Origin: an uncultured Veillonella sp.
Lineage (GTDB): Bacteria; Bacillota; Negativicutes; Veillonellales; Veillonellaceae
Length of the DNA stretch: 10,840 nucleotides
Assembly: GCA_934183145.1 (NCBI GenBank)
Contig: CAKPSA010000040.1
Coordinates: 1-10,840 of the forward strand
Reading direction: 5' to 3'
This document shows, piece after piece, positions 1 to 5,882 of the stretch. The number at the start of each line of letters is the position of its first letter. The stretch's first letter is position 1. The notes beneath the pieces are model-generated. The model searched no databases, was not told where the DNA came from, and worked only from the letters and a program-made list of their open reading frames with translations. A program made the position numbers and the translations under genes.

Positions 1-269
1 GATAACTTTAAATGCACTAAGGCAATAAAGTTACATACCATGCCAAAGCCGCCATATAAGCCGCGCATAACAAGATGTCCTCTATCCTCTTTCGAGAATC
101 GGATACCTCGGGTATACATAACGATGAGAACAGCTATAGTTCCAAATAAACCACGGAAAAAGGCAATTTCCCCAGATGGAATATTAGAGCCGAGCATCTT
201 TACAAATAAATTCATCGTACTCAATAAGAGTGCCGACAGTAGTGCATACATAAGGCCTTTTTTAGCCAT
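1..269 (-). CDS. DMT-superfamily (EamA) transporter, N-terminal part, cut by window edge
   Basis: Only the first 89 residues are present; the gene runs off the left edge. The protein starts MAKKGLMYALLSALLLST and shows hydrophobic membrane segments at about residues 5-24, 34-52 and 69-87. The segment EIAFFRG (34-40) matches the Glu/Phe-Phe-Arg turn typical of the first EamA repeat of drug/metabolite transporters, which are usually about 280-300 residues with ten helices in the inner membrane. The start is supported by GGAGG four bases before the ATG. Substrate cannot be told from this fragment; family members export amino acids, metabolites or drugs. It is downstream of thrC on the same strand but separated by a strong terminator, so it should have its own promoter. 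The family call is fairly safe; any function would be a guess. Confidence 0.8.
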   Translation of the reverse strand, partial: MAKKGLMYALLSALLLSTMNLFVKMLGSNIPSGEIAFFRGLFGTIAVLIVMYTRGIRFSKEDRGHLVMRGLYGGFGMVCNFIALVHLKL

Positions 270-318
270 ACTACCTCCCTATACACTTTTACCATAGTAT
301 AACTAAATAGTTACTACC

Positions 319-353
319 CCTGTATTATCTATATGAGTAATCTAATATACAGG
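319..353. repeat. Spaced inverted repeat upstream of the DMT transporter gene
   Basis: CCTGTAT at 319-325 and ATACAGG at 347-353 form a perfect 7-bp inverted repeat with 28 bp between repeat starts. It lies 50-84 bases upstream of the transporter start, in the region where its promoter must be. It could be a regulator binding dyad; no family is recognised. A TATACT hexamer (minus strand, 301-296) is a possible -10, but it has no good -35. Confidence 0.3.
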
Positions 354-364
354 AGATACAGAAT

Positions 365-409
365 ATATAAAACCAAAATATATGCCGCCCTTCTAGCGAA
401 AGGCGGCAT
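365..409 (-). terminator. Rho-independent terminator of thrC
   Basis: Perfect 8-bp GC-rich stem ATGCCGCC (382-389) / GGCGGCAT (402-409), extended inward by a 3-bp TTC/GAA stem after one mismatch. On the minus strand it is followed by a T-rich tail (381 downward). It begins only four bases after the thrC stop codon. Confidence 0.85.
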
Positions 410-413
410 CGTA

Positions 414-1913
414 TTATTTAGAGAATGTATCTACAAAATCAAGAATTTCTTGTTTCATATTCTCTTTATCGATTGCTTTTGTGAAACGCAATGGTTTAGA
501 TTTCAATGCTTCCAATTGTTTAGGGAATGCTACACCTGTTACAGCAGAAATATTATCTAAGCTTTCATATGGTGTGTCGCCCACTTTGATATCTAAAGCT
601 TCACAAATAGCTGTAGGGAATTTAAATGGATGTGCAGTAGAGGCAATAATTGTATGACGCGCACCATCTTCTGGGTGTTTCTCTAATTCCTTCATGTATG
701 CACCCATAGCTACCGCAGTATGAGGATCCATTACATAACCATAGGAATTGTACACTTGCTCAATGATAGCTTTTGTTTCTTCGTCATCTACATAAGCACC
801 TGCAAAATTAGCTTTAACACGGTTGAATTCTTCTTCGTTTACAGTCAATTTACCTGTAGATTTAAGATCTTTCATCCAACCAGCTGTGCGTTCACTATCC
901 TCACCAGAGATATAGTATAAGAAACGTTCAAAGTTAGAAGACTCAAGAATATCCATAGATGGAGAAATCGTTGTATAGAATGGGCGGTTCATATCGTATG
1001 TGCCAGTTTCAAAGAAATCAGTAAGCACATTATTTTGGTTAGATGCACAAATCAATTTACCAATAGGAATACCCATTTTTTTAGCGTAATAAGCAGCCAA
1101 GATATTACCGAAATTACCAGTTGGCACTACAACGTTAAATGCTTCATCTTCATGAATGGCACCTTGCACAACAAGTTCAGCATAGGCATTCACATAGTAA
1201 ACAACTTGAGGTGCCAAGCGACCAATGTTAATAGAGTTTGCACTGGAGAACATAACACCTTTTGCAGCAACCTCTTCTGCAGTAGCTTTATCAACGAATA
1301 GGCGTTTTAAGAATTGTTGCGCATCATCGAAGTTACCGTGAATCGCAGTAACATTAACGTTGTCCCCTTCTTGCTTTTGCATTTGCTCCGCTTGCATTGG
1401 ACTTACGCCATCAGTTGGGTAGAATACTTGGATATGAGTACCAGGTACATCTTTAAAGCCTTCAAGTGCTGCTTTACCAGTATCACCAGATGTAGCCGTT
1501 AAGATAAGAACCTCTTTTTTCTCACCTTCTGCTTCTTTTGCCGCTACTAATAAATATGGGAATAAGGACAAGGCCATATCTTTGAAAGCTTGTGTACGGC
1601 CATGGAATAATTCTAGGACAGAAACCTTTTCTAATAAGGAATGTAACGGTGCAATATCACGAGTGCTGAAGTTAGCATCACTGTACGCAGAGTTGATCAT
1701 TTCTTTTAAATGAGCTTCCGAGAAGCATGGGAACAACTTGGATAATACAACAGCTGCTACCTCTTGATAATTTTTATCTTTCACATCATTGTAAGTTAAG
1801 CAGTTTGTAGGGAATAAAGATGGTACATATAGACCACCATCCTCTGCTAAGCCGTGCAACAATGCATATGTTTCATTTACCGCAACGGTACCGCGGGTGC
1901 TAGTATAATTCAT
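414..1913 (-). CDS. thrC: Threonine synthase
   Basis: Cytosolic PLP enzyme that converts O-phosphohomoserine and water to L-threonine and phosphate, the last step of threonine synthesis. The 499-residue protein opens with MNYTSTRG, the usual N-terminal signature of the long bacterial/fungal-type threonine synthase. The PLP Schiff-base lysine is expected at K111 in FHGRTQAFKDM (103-113). A substrate/cofactor loop TSGDTGKAA lies at 141-149, and the PLP-phosphate loop PTGNFGN at 264-270. The reading frame can be extended four residues upstream to 1925, but GAGG sits six bases before the internal ATG at 1913 and nothing resembling a Shine-Dalgarno precedes the upstream ATG, so 1913 is chosen. It appears monocistronic: own extended -10 promoter upstream and a terminator immediately after the stop. 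No other threonine gene (hom, thrB) is adjacent. Confidence 0.95.
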   Translation of the reverse strand: MNYTSTRGTVAVNETYALLHGLAEDGGLYVPSLFPTNCLTYNDVKDKNYQEVAAVVLSKLFPCFSEAHLKEMINSAYSDANFSTRDIAPLHSLLEKVSVLELFHGRTQAFKDMALSLFPYLLVAAKEAEGEKKEVLILTATSGDTGKAALEGFKDVPGTHIQVFYPTDGVSPMQAEQMQKQEGDNVNVTAIHGNFDDAQQFLKRLFVDKATAEEVAAKGVMFSSANSINIGRLAPQVVYYVNAYAELVVQGAIHEDEAFNVVVPTGNFGNILAAYYAKKMGIPIGKLICASNQNNVLTDFFETGTYDMNRPFYTTISPSMDILESSNFERFLYYISGEDSERTAGWMKDLKSTGKLTVNEEEFNRVKANFAGAYVDDEETKAIIEQVYNSYGYVMDPHTAVAMGAYMKELEKHPEDGARHTIIASTAHPFKFPTAICEALDIKVGDTPYESLDNISAVTGVAFPKQLEALKSKPLRFTKAIDKENMKQEILDFVDTFSK

Positions 1914-1963
1914 GGAATACCTCATTCATAACTACAATGGATTTTTACGGGTTTAATAGATTT

Positions 1964-1972
1964 ATTATAGCA
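1964..1972 (-). promoter_or_regulatory. thrC promoter, extended -10
   Basis: Minus-strand TGCTATAAT is a perfect extended -10 element (TGnTATAAT); no good -35 is visible at 17 bp. Transcription would start near 1957, giving a leader of about 44 bases. The same 15-mer TATGCTATAATAAAT recurs in the MOSC/moaA promoter. Confidence 0.65.
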
Positions 1973-1998
1973 TAAAAGCGCCCCTAAAAGGAGCGCTT
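1971..1998 (-). terminator. Terminator downstream of the DyP peroxidase gene
   Basis: Stem AAGCGCCCC (1976-1984) / GGAGCGCTT (1990-1998), nine pairs with one G-U, and a five-base loop. On the minus strand it is followed by TTTTAT. It lies about 95 bases after the peroxidase stop codon and its T tail runs into the thrC extended -10 element, so terminator and next promoter are nested. Confidence 0.75.
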
Positions 1999-2092
1999 CT
2001 ATAGAATTTATATGATATTTTTACACGAATTGTAGGATACTAACTAAATAGAACACTACGAACTAGAAAATATGCAAAAATAACTATGTCGA

Positions 2093-3034
2093 TTATAACT
2101 CGCCTTCTGCAATAGCATCCAATGTATCAAGGGATGGAATAAAGAAAAGCATACCTGTAATAGGTTTAGAATAATCAAGCAATTTATCGTTTTGCGTAAA
2201 CATATTAGTAAGCATTGTTTTAGTTACATCCCAGTAACGAGCATAACCGATAAAATATGTACCACGTACACCTTGTCCAGGTTGAGCAAATGGTACGTTC
2301 ATGCGAACGATTTTATGTTCTTCATCATCGCGATTATCTTGAGCTACTACATTATGAGCTGCTGGATCTTTTTCATCATCTTCTAATTCAATATCACTGA
2401 ATTTACGACGGCCGATAAATTTTTCTTGCATTTCTGTAGGAAGTGCACGCCATGCATCAAGATCATGTTCATATTTTTGAGCAAATGCATAAGAACCATT
2501 AATGAATTCAGGATCTTCATCGCCAATAACGCCCCACTCAACAGCCTCTTGGCCAACAGGGTTTTCAGTACCATCAACGAAATCGATAATAGCACGCCCT
2601 TGTTCATAGTGGAAACCATGAGTTTCATCTACAAGAGATGTAATAGGACGTAAGAATCCCATAATTTGATCTACTACTGTATATGTAACGGATTCATCAT
2701 TAGAACGTACATGTAAGAATAAATCTGCTGCTACAGCTGGTACGTCTTGTTTATCCCCTTTAATACCTTGGAAATCTTCTAACTCTTTTGGTACTGGTGC
2801 ATTAGGGAACAAATAATCCCATGCTTTACGGCTAAAACCAAAGGCAATACCCAAACCTTCACCATTCGCACGAATACTAACAGAACGTTTAATGGCTTGG
2901 ATACGGTCTGCCATGTCTTGAATTACTTCAAGTTCTGCGTCATGATCTTTACGATTTAATAATAGTGTTGTGAAATTGACACTTTGGCCCGCATCTTTAT
3001 ATACATCTTGTGTTCTAGAAACATCTACTGCCAT
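2093..3034 (-). CDS. DyP-type (dye-decolourising) haem peroxidase, YfeX/DypB-like
   Basis: Haem protein that uses hydrogen peroxide to oxidise organic substrates; the physiological substrate is unknown for most of the family. The 313-residue protein carries the family motif FVDGTENP (152-159), whose D154 is the distal aspartate. By spacing, H227 (DPAAH) is the likely proximal haem ligand, and R244 and N246 (IVRMN) the distal arginine and asparagine. The D-to-H gap of 73 residues and the R-x-N pattern match what I recall of Rhodococcus DypB (D153, H226, R244, N246). No signal peptide or Tat motif, so cytosolic. The longest frame starts at 3112, but AGGAGGT lies just before the ATG at 3034 and the extra 26 residues are low-complexity, so 3034 is used. 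There is no obvious C-terminal encapsulin-targeting tail. In an anaerobe it probably defends against peroxide. The upstream xre gene reads in the same direction. Confidence 0.92.
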   Translation of the reverse strand: MAVDVSRTQDVYKDAGQSVNFTTLLLNRKDHDAELEVIQDMADRIQAIKRSVSIRANGEGLGIAFGFSRKAWDYLFPNAPVPKELEDFQGIKGDKQDVPAVAADLFLHVRSNDESVTYTVVDQIMGFLRPITSLVDETHGFHYEQGRAIIDFVDGTENPVGQEAVEWGVIGDEDPEFINGSYAFAQKYEHDLDAWRALPTEMQEKFIGRRKFSDIELEDDEKDPAAHNVVAQDNRDDEEHKIVRMNVPFAQPGQGVRGTYFIGYARYWDVTKTMLTNMFTQNDKLLDYSKPITGMLFFIPSLDTLDAIAEGEL

Positions 3035-3086
3035 TGGGTACCTCCTAATGAGAAAAACTACTATATTGTCATCATAATCTATTAAT

Positions 3087-3109
3087 TCTATAATGTCTAT
3101 AATGTATAG
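3087..3109. repeat. Tandem and inverted repeats in the DyP peroxidase promoter region
   Basis: TCTATAATG occurs twice in direct tandem (3087-3095, 3096-3104), and the second copy runs into a 13-bp palindrome CTATA-ATG-TATAG (3097-3109). It is 53-75 bases upstream of the chosen peroxidase start, where a promoter or operator would be. It does not fit the PerR/Fur 7-1-7 consensus well. The minus strand also offers TGCTATACA (3112-3104) as a weak extended -10. Confidence 0.4.
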
Positions 3110-3184
3110 CACATCAAAATATAGATTAATAAATAATACTATGCATACAATATCATTCCTTTACGTTATATTTCTAATCGCATA

Positions 3185-3199
3185 TACGGTTTAACCGTA
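3185..3199. promoter_or_regulatory. Palindromic operator, copy near the DyP peroxidase gene
   Basis: TACGGTTTAACCGTA is a perfect 7-1-7 palindrome, six bases after the stop of the small xre gene and about 150 bases upstream of the peroxidase start. It differs by one arm base and the central base from the operator at 3449-3463 in the xre promoter, so both are likely bound by the same Xre-type protein. Confidence 0.65.
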
Positions 3200-3204
3200 A
3201 ATCG

Positions 3205-3393
3205 TTATAAAAAAATAATATCATCATAGGATACATTAAATACCTTCTCTATATTGGCTATAGCTACCACGTCTGGATAGGACTTCTTTCGCTCCCAGTT
3301 TCGCCATGTAGTAACCGAAACACCAACTTCTTTTGCAGCTCGTTCTTGAGACCAATCTCTAGATACTCTCAACATTTTCAAGGTTACTTTCAT
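3205..3393 (-). CDS. Small Xre/Cro-CI-type helix-turn-helix regulator (62 aa)
   Basis: A one-domain DNA-binding protein, 62 residues, resembling phage Cro-like or short Xre regulators. The sequence MKVTLKMLRVSRDWSQERAA followed by the segment VGVSVTTWRNWERKKSYPD (23-41) is a classic helix-turn-helix: helix 2 at about 15-22 and recognition helix at about 26-34, with the invariant W-x-x-W/R-x-K pattern before the Pro-rich turn. It has no dimerisation or peptidase domain. The start is strongly supported by AAAGGAGG seven bases upstream. Its promoter (3442-3470) contains a palindromic operator exactly in the spacer, so it is probably autoregulated or repressed by the divergent regulator at 3577. 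The peroxidase gene follows on the same strand after 170 bases. Targets beyond that are unknown. Confidence 0.85.
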   Translation of the reverse strand: MKVTLKMLRVSRDWSQERAAKEVGVSVTTWRNWERKKSYPDVVAIANIEKVFNVSYDDIIFL

Positions 3394-3441
3394 GACAACC
3401 TCCTTTCACGCATAACTAAGCCAACATACTGTAATATACTG

Positions 3442-3470
3442 ATTGTAATACGGTTAAATCGTATTGTCTA
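3442..3470 (-). promoter_or_regulatory. Promoter of the 62-aa xre gene
   Basis: Minus-strand TAGACA (3470-3465), a 17-base spacer and TACAAT (3447-3442) each match the sigma-70/A consensus at five of six positions. The spacer is filled by the palindromic operator. Transcription would start near 3435, about 40 bases before the ATG. Confidence 0.75.
3449..3463. promoter_or_regulatory. Palindromic operator inside the xre promoter
   Basis: TACGGTTAAATCGTA is a 7-1-7 palindrome with one mismatched pair, and two more pairs extend it to 19 bp (3447-3465). It occupies the spacer between -35 and -10 of the 62-aa xre gene, where a bound protein would block RNA polymerase. It is related to the perfect copy at 3185-3199. 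Confidence 0.7.
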
Positions 3471-3500
3471 GTATTAACTATTCAGTATGCAAGCTACCTA

Positions 3501-3529
3501 TTGTAACAATTACAGGTTTATTGTACGAT
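3501..3529 (+). promoter_or_regulatory. Possible promoter of the 128-aa regulator gene
   Basis: TTGTAA (3501-3506), 17 bases, TACGAT (3524-3529); four of six consensus matches each. A start near 3536 would leave a leader of about 40 bases before the ATG at 3577. A degenerate version of the operator (3511-3525) overlaps the spacer and -10. Confidence 0.45.
3511..3525. promoter_or_regulatory. Degenerate third operator candidate
   Basis: TACAGGTTTATTGTA matches the perfect operator TACGGTTTAACCGTA at 10 of 15 positions and keeps the outer TAC/GTA arms. It lies in the spacer/-10 of the divergent promoter, the mirror of the good copy. Weak on its own. Confidence 0.3.
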
Positions 3530-3576
3530 GGTATTAATAAACACTGATTAATAGGCAGATGTAGGGGACTTTCAGA

Positions 3577-3963
3577 ATGAGCGATTTAGGTAACAAGGAA
3601 ATCATGGCACAGAATATCCAACGTTTCATGGATAAGCGTGGCATAGATAGAAATAAAATTTGTACCGATTTAGGTTTTAAATATACAACCTTTACTGACT
3701 GGGTTAAAGGCAACACCTACCCGAGAATTGATAAAATAGAAATGATGGCCAATTACTTTGGTGTATCAAAATCAGATTTAGTAGAGCGTTACGACGAAAA
3801 TAAGCCCTATTATGCTAATCCAGAGGTAACACAATTCGCTCGAGACCTACAGAACAGTCCATATGCTAATAACCTCATCACCTCTATTACGGATCTGTCA
3901 GAAGAGGAAATGGCTGAAACCTTAAAATATATTGATTACTTAAAATCTAAAAGAAATACATAA
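3577..3963 (+). CDS. Xre-family helix-turn-helix regulator, CI-like (128 aa)
   Basis: DNA-binding protein with an N-terminal HTH domain (about residues 9-70) and a short C-terminal part. The HTH is visible in NIQRFMDKRGIDRNKICTDL (13-32) and the recognition helix region YTTFTDWVKGNTYPRID (36-52); the family pattern W-x-x-G-x-x-x-P is intact. Residues 106-126 (DLSEEEMAETLKYIDYLKSK) form an amphipathic helix of the type found at the end of many Firmicutes phage-repressor-like proteins, likely for dimerisation. There is no S24 peptidase domain, so it should not respond to RecA cleavage. AGGGGA eight bases upstream supports the start; an alternative ATG at 3604 with AAGGA four bases upstream is possible. 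It is divergent from the 62-aa xre gene, with a shared operator-bearing gap of 183 bases: an arrangement like a CI/Cro switch. Function beyond regulation is unknown. Confidence 0.88.
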   Translation: MSDLGNKEIMAQNIQRFMDKRGIDRNKICTDLGFKYTTFTDWVKGNTYPRIDKIEMMANYFGVSKSDLVERYDENKPYYANPEVTQFARDLQNSPYANNLITSITDLSEEEMAETLKYIDYLKSKRNT

Positions 3964-3997
3964 AAAAAGAACTCACAAATGTGAGTTCTTTTTATTT
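3964..3997. terminator. Bidirectional terminator between the regulator gene and tRNA-Lys
   Basis: AAAAAGAACTCACA (3964-3977) and TGTGAGTTCTTTTT (3980-3993) form a 14-bp stem immediately after the stop codon at 3963. The plus-strand side ends in TTTTTATTT and the minus-strand side in a run of T, so it can stop transcription of both the regulator gene and the converging tRNA. Confidence 0.88.
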
Positions 3998-4072
3998 GGT
4001 GGACCACCAGGGGTTCGAACCCTGGACACCCTGATTAAGAGTCAGGTGCTCTGCCAGCTGAGCTAGTGGTCC
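3997..4072 (-). tRNA. trnK: tRNA-Lys (anticodon CUU)
   Basis: Complete 76-base cloverleaf with encoded CCA end. On the minus strand: acceptor GGACCAC/GTGGTCC with discriminator A; D stem GCTC/GAGC; anticodon stem CCTGA/TCAGG around loop CTCTTAA, giving anticodon CUU, which reads AAG lysine codons; five-base variable loop GTGTC; T stem CAGGG/CCCTG with loop TTCGAAC. It stands alone, with its own strong promoter just upstream and a terminator directly after the CCA. Confidence 0.98.
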
Positions 4073-4084
4073 ATGACACGACTA

Positions 4085-4113
4085 ATTATATGCCTATTTT
4101 ATAGGAATGTAAA
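4085..4113 (-). promoter_or_regulatory. tRNA-Lys promoter
   Basis: Minus-strand TTTACA (4113-4108), 17-base spacer, TATAAT (4090-4085): nearly perfect consensus. Transcription would start about five bases before the tRNA 5' end. The -35 and most of the spacer lie in one arm of a 16-bp inverted repeat. Confidence 0.88.
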
Positions 4114-4138
4114 GAATATTTATTACATTCCTATAAAA
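4097..4138. repeat. 16-bp perfect inverted repeat between the 100-aa gene and tRNA-Lys
   Basis: TTTTATAGGAATGTAA (4097-4112) and TTACATTCCTATAAAA (4123-4138), ten-base loop. It follows the stop of the 100-aa gene by nine bases, so it is probably the 3' end hairpin of the MOSC-moaA operon, but it is AT-rich and has no T-run after it on the minus strand. It also covers the -35 and spacer of the tRNA promoter. Confidence 0.8.
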
Positions 4139-4146
4139 CATATACA

Positions 4147-4449
4147 TCAATATTCTTCGAGCCAATCCTTCATCGTATTACAAGACTCTGTAGGGAGTAT
4201 ATCACTAGTTCCTACACAGTCAGCACCACTATACAGTTGAAGAACGCTATGTGTACGGCTCACCTCTTTGACAATAATATTTGTCACATCTGCCTTTGGC
4301 ACATTAAATTGCAATCCATAACGGCCCTTGTAGGTAATGACAGCAGATTTTGTATCGTATTCTATATGGACTTGAAGCATCTTACCAGCAGGCCAACATT
4401 CTTCAATATGTTCCTTTGATCTTGGTTTTAGAAAATCAAAAAATCCCAT
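4147..4449 (-). CDS. Hypothetical protein, 100 aa, last gene of the moaA operon
   Basis: I do not recognise a named family. The protein begins MGFFDFLKPRSKEH, then alternating short hydrophobic stretches (MLQVHIEYDTKSAVITYKG, 24-42; YGLQFNVPKADVTNIIVKEV, 44-63; SVLQLYSGADCVGTSDIL, 68-85) suggest an all-beta core, with a C-terminal acidic helix DWLEEY. This pattern resembles small PH-like beta-barrel proteins, but that is only an impression. No signal peptide or membrane segment. The frame can be extended to a TTG at 4461 overlapping moaA, but GGAGG, embedded in the last moaA codons, is spaced five bases from the ATG at 4449. The start comes one base after the moaA stop codon, so translation is very likely coupled. 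A role connected to molybdopterin synthesis is suggested only by this coupling. Confidence 0.8.
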   Translation of the reverse strand: MGFFDFLKPRSKEHIEECWPAGKMLQVHIEYDTKSAVITYKGRYGLQFNVPKADVTNIIVKEVSRTHSVLQLYSGADCVGTSDILPTESCNTMKDWLEEY

Positions 4450-4450
4450 A

Positions 4451-5416
4451 TTATCCTCCAATGCGCCACATAGGACGTTCTGGTTGTTCCATACCTACGC
4501 CATCATGACGTTCTTGCTTTCGTTGCAATGCACGTTCAATATGCAAAGCTAAATCTTTCTCGGTCGCACCATTACGCACAAGAGATACAAGATCAGCCTC
4601 ATCATCACGCAACAAGCATAAACGCATTTGCCCATCTGATGTAAGTCGTACACGATTACATGTATCACAGTAGCTATGAGACATAGAGAAGATAAAGCCT
4701 ACAGCCTTTCCACTTGGCAATGCTAAATACGTAGCAGGGCCAAAACCATACACAGAGTGAACCTCTGTAAGAGGCCCTCCACTTACACGTTCCAATTGAG
4801 CTCGCCACTCATCAAAGGTCGGTCCATGGAATGCATCACCTTGGAATGGCATGTATTCTATAAAGCGCCATACAACAGGCCATTTTTCTACATACTGTAA
4901 CAAAGATTTGACTTCTTCATCAGACCAATGACGAGATAATACAGTATTAATCTTTACGGATTTAAAGTTCGCACTAATAGCACTACGAATACCATCAAGC
5001 ACAGAATCCAGCTGATTTTCTTTACCTACACAAGTAGCAAAGGCATCACTTTCCAGAGAATCGAGACTAATATTCACTCGGTTCAATCCGAGTTTCTTCA
5101 ATCGTTGTGCTCGAGATGCGAGTAAGCTACCATTCGTAGTCATAGATATATCTTCAAACCAACCAGTATCCTTAATACGGGTTAAAAGCTCTTCAATATG
5201 AGGATACAACAATGGCTCACCACCAGTTAAGCGCACTGCTTTCACGCCGATACGATGGAAGGCACCTAAAATAGTCATCCATTCATCAACTGATAATAAT
5301 TGTGTTTGACTTTGAGGTGTAATTTCAGCAGGTCGACAATAGGGACAACAAAAATTACACGCATCTGTCAATGACAGACGTACATATTCAATTGTACGGC
5401 CCCATGCGTCTTTCAT
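4451..5416 (-). CDS. moaA: GTP 3',8-cyclase (molybdenum cofactor biosynthesis protein A)
   Basis: Radical-SAM enzyme that rearranges GTP to 3',8-cyclo-7,8-dihydroguanosine triphosphate, the first step of molybdopterin synthesis (with MoaC). The 321-residue protein shows all hallmarks: SAM iron-sulfur cluster motif CNFCCPYC (C20, C24, C27), the SAM-binding TGGEPLL (64-70), the second cluster ligands C250, C253 and C267 in CDTCNRVRLTSDGQMRLC (C-x2-C-x13-C), which bind GTP, and the C-terminal Gly-Gly pair (320-321) needed for activity. Length is typical. GAGGTG four bases before the ATG supports the start. It follows the MOSC gene after 25 bases and precedes the 100-aa gene by one base, so the three form an operon. 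Other moa/moe genes are not in the window. Confidence 0.96.
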   Translation of the reverse strand: MKDAWGRTIEYVRLSLTDACNFCCPYCRPAEITPQSQTQLLSVDEWMTILGAFHRIGVKAVRLTGGEPLLYPHIEELLTRIKDTGWFEDISMTTNGSLLASRAQRLKKLGLNRVNISLDSLESDAFATCVGKENQLDSVLDGIRSAISANFKSVKINTVLSRHWSDEEVKSLLQYVEKWPVVWRFIEYMPFQGDAFHGPTFDEWRAQLERVSGGPLTEVHSVYGFGPATYLALPSGKAVGFIFSMSHSYCDTCNRVRLTSDGQMRLCLLRDDEADLVSLVRNGATEKDLALHIERALQRKQERHDGVGMEQPERPMWRIGG

Positions 5417-5441
5417 AACACACCTCGTTTATAATACAGAG

Positions 5442-5882
5442 TTATTTAATAATAGATACTTCATCACCTACGTGAATCGTACCATTTTTAAGGACTTTGC
5501 CAAAGATGCCTTGTGTAGGCATGATACAAGATCCTACTTGTTTCATGATTTCACAACCATGATGACATTCCTTACCAATTTGGGTGATTTCAAGAATAAC
5601 ATCACTGCCAACTTGTAATTGAGTGCCTACAGCTAATTCATAAAGCACCATACCTTCAACAGTGATATTTTCTGCAAAATCACCAGGTTTTACATCCGCC
5701 CCTTGAGCACGCATATGATCTATACTTGCAATGCCAAGCAAACTGATTTGACGATGCCAATTACCGGCATGCGCATCACCTTCCATACCGTGATCTACAA
5801 TAAGATTAGCGGTTTCAATATTATGTTTCTTTTGCCCTTTTTTCTCACTAATAGAGATAGCAATAATTTTTCCGTCTGCCAT
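5442..5882 (-). CDS. MOSC-domain protein
   Basis: A stand-alone MOSC (molybdenum cofactor sulfurase C-terminal) domain of 146 residues. Family members bind sulfur or molybdopterin and are linked to maturation or use of molybdenum cofactor. Visible family features: GMEGDAHAG (32-40), RQISLL (44-49), GDFAENITVEG (67-77), the conserved cysteine region IGKECHHGC (102-110), with C106 as the likely sulfur carrier, and GIFGKVLKNGTIHVGDEV (125-142). No signal peptide. In other anaerobes this short form is often next to, or fused with, MoaC or MogA/MoaB. Here it is the first gene of the operon with moaA. AAGGG four bases before the ATG gives the start. The leader is long, about 120 bases, and contains a small TTCCC/GGGAA hairpin (minus strand 5907-5891) touching the ribosome binding site; no known riboswitch fold is seen. 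Exact reaction unknown. Confidence 0.88.
   Translation of the reverse strand: MADGKIIAISISEKKGQKKHNIETANLIVDHGMEGDAHAGNWHRQISLLGIASIDHMRAQGADVKPGDFAENITVEGMVLYELAVGTQLQVGSDVILEITQIGKECHHGCEIMKQVGSCIMPTQGIFGKVLKNGTIHVGDEVSIIK

Noticed and set aside
333..560. Plus-strand 75-aa open frame
   Set aside because: It runs across the thrC terminator and into thrC in antisense, has no convincing ribosome binding site for its ATG and has shadow-like composition. The same applies to the other plus-strand frames inside thrC, the peroxidase, moaA, the permease and fhs.
2093..2130. Encapsulin cargo tail on the DyP peroxidase
   Set aside because: The protein ends soon after the final beta strand with an acidic ending and has no extended Gly/Leu-rich targeting peptide; no encapsulin gene is adjacent.
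3035..3112. N-terminal 26-residue extension of the DyP peroxidase
   Set aside because: The frame is open, but the ribosome binding site AGGAGGT belongs to the ATG at 3034, and the extension lies in the probable promoter region.
3205..4072. Prophage remnant or integrated element at tRNA-Lys
   Set aside because: A CI/Cro-like gene pair beside a tRNA is suggestive, but there is no integrase, no second copy of the tRNA 3' end in the window and no phage structural gene. A strong terminator separates the regulator from the intact tRNA.
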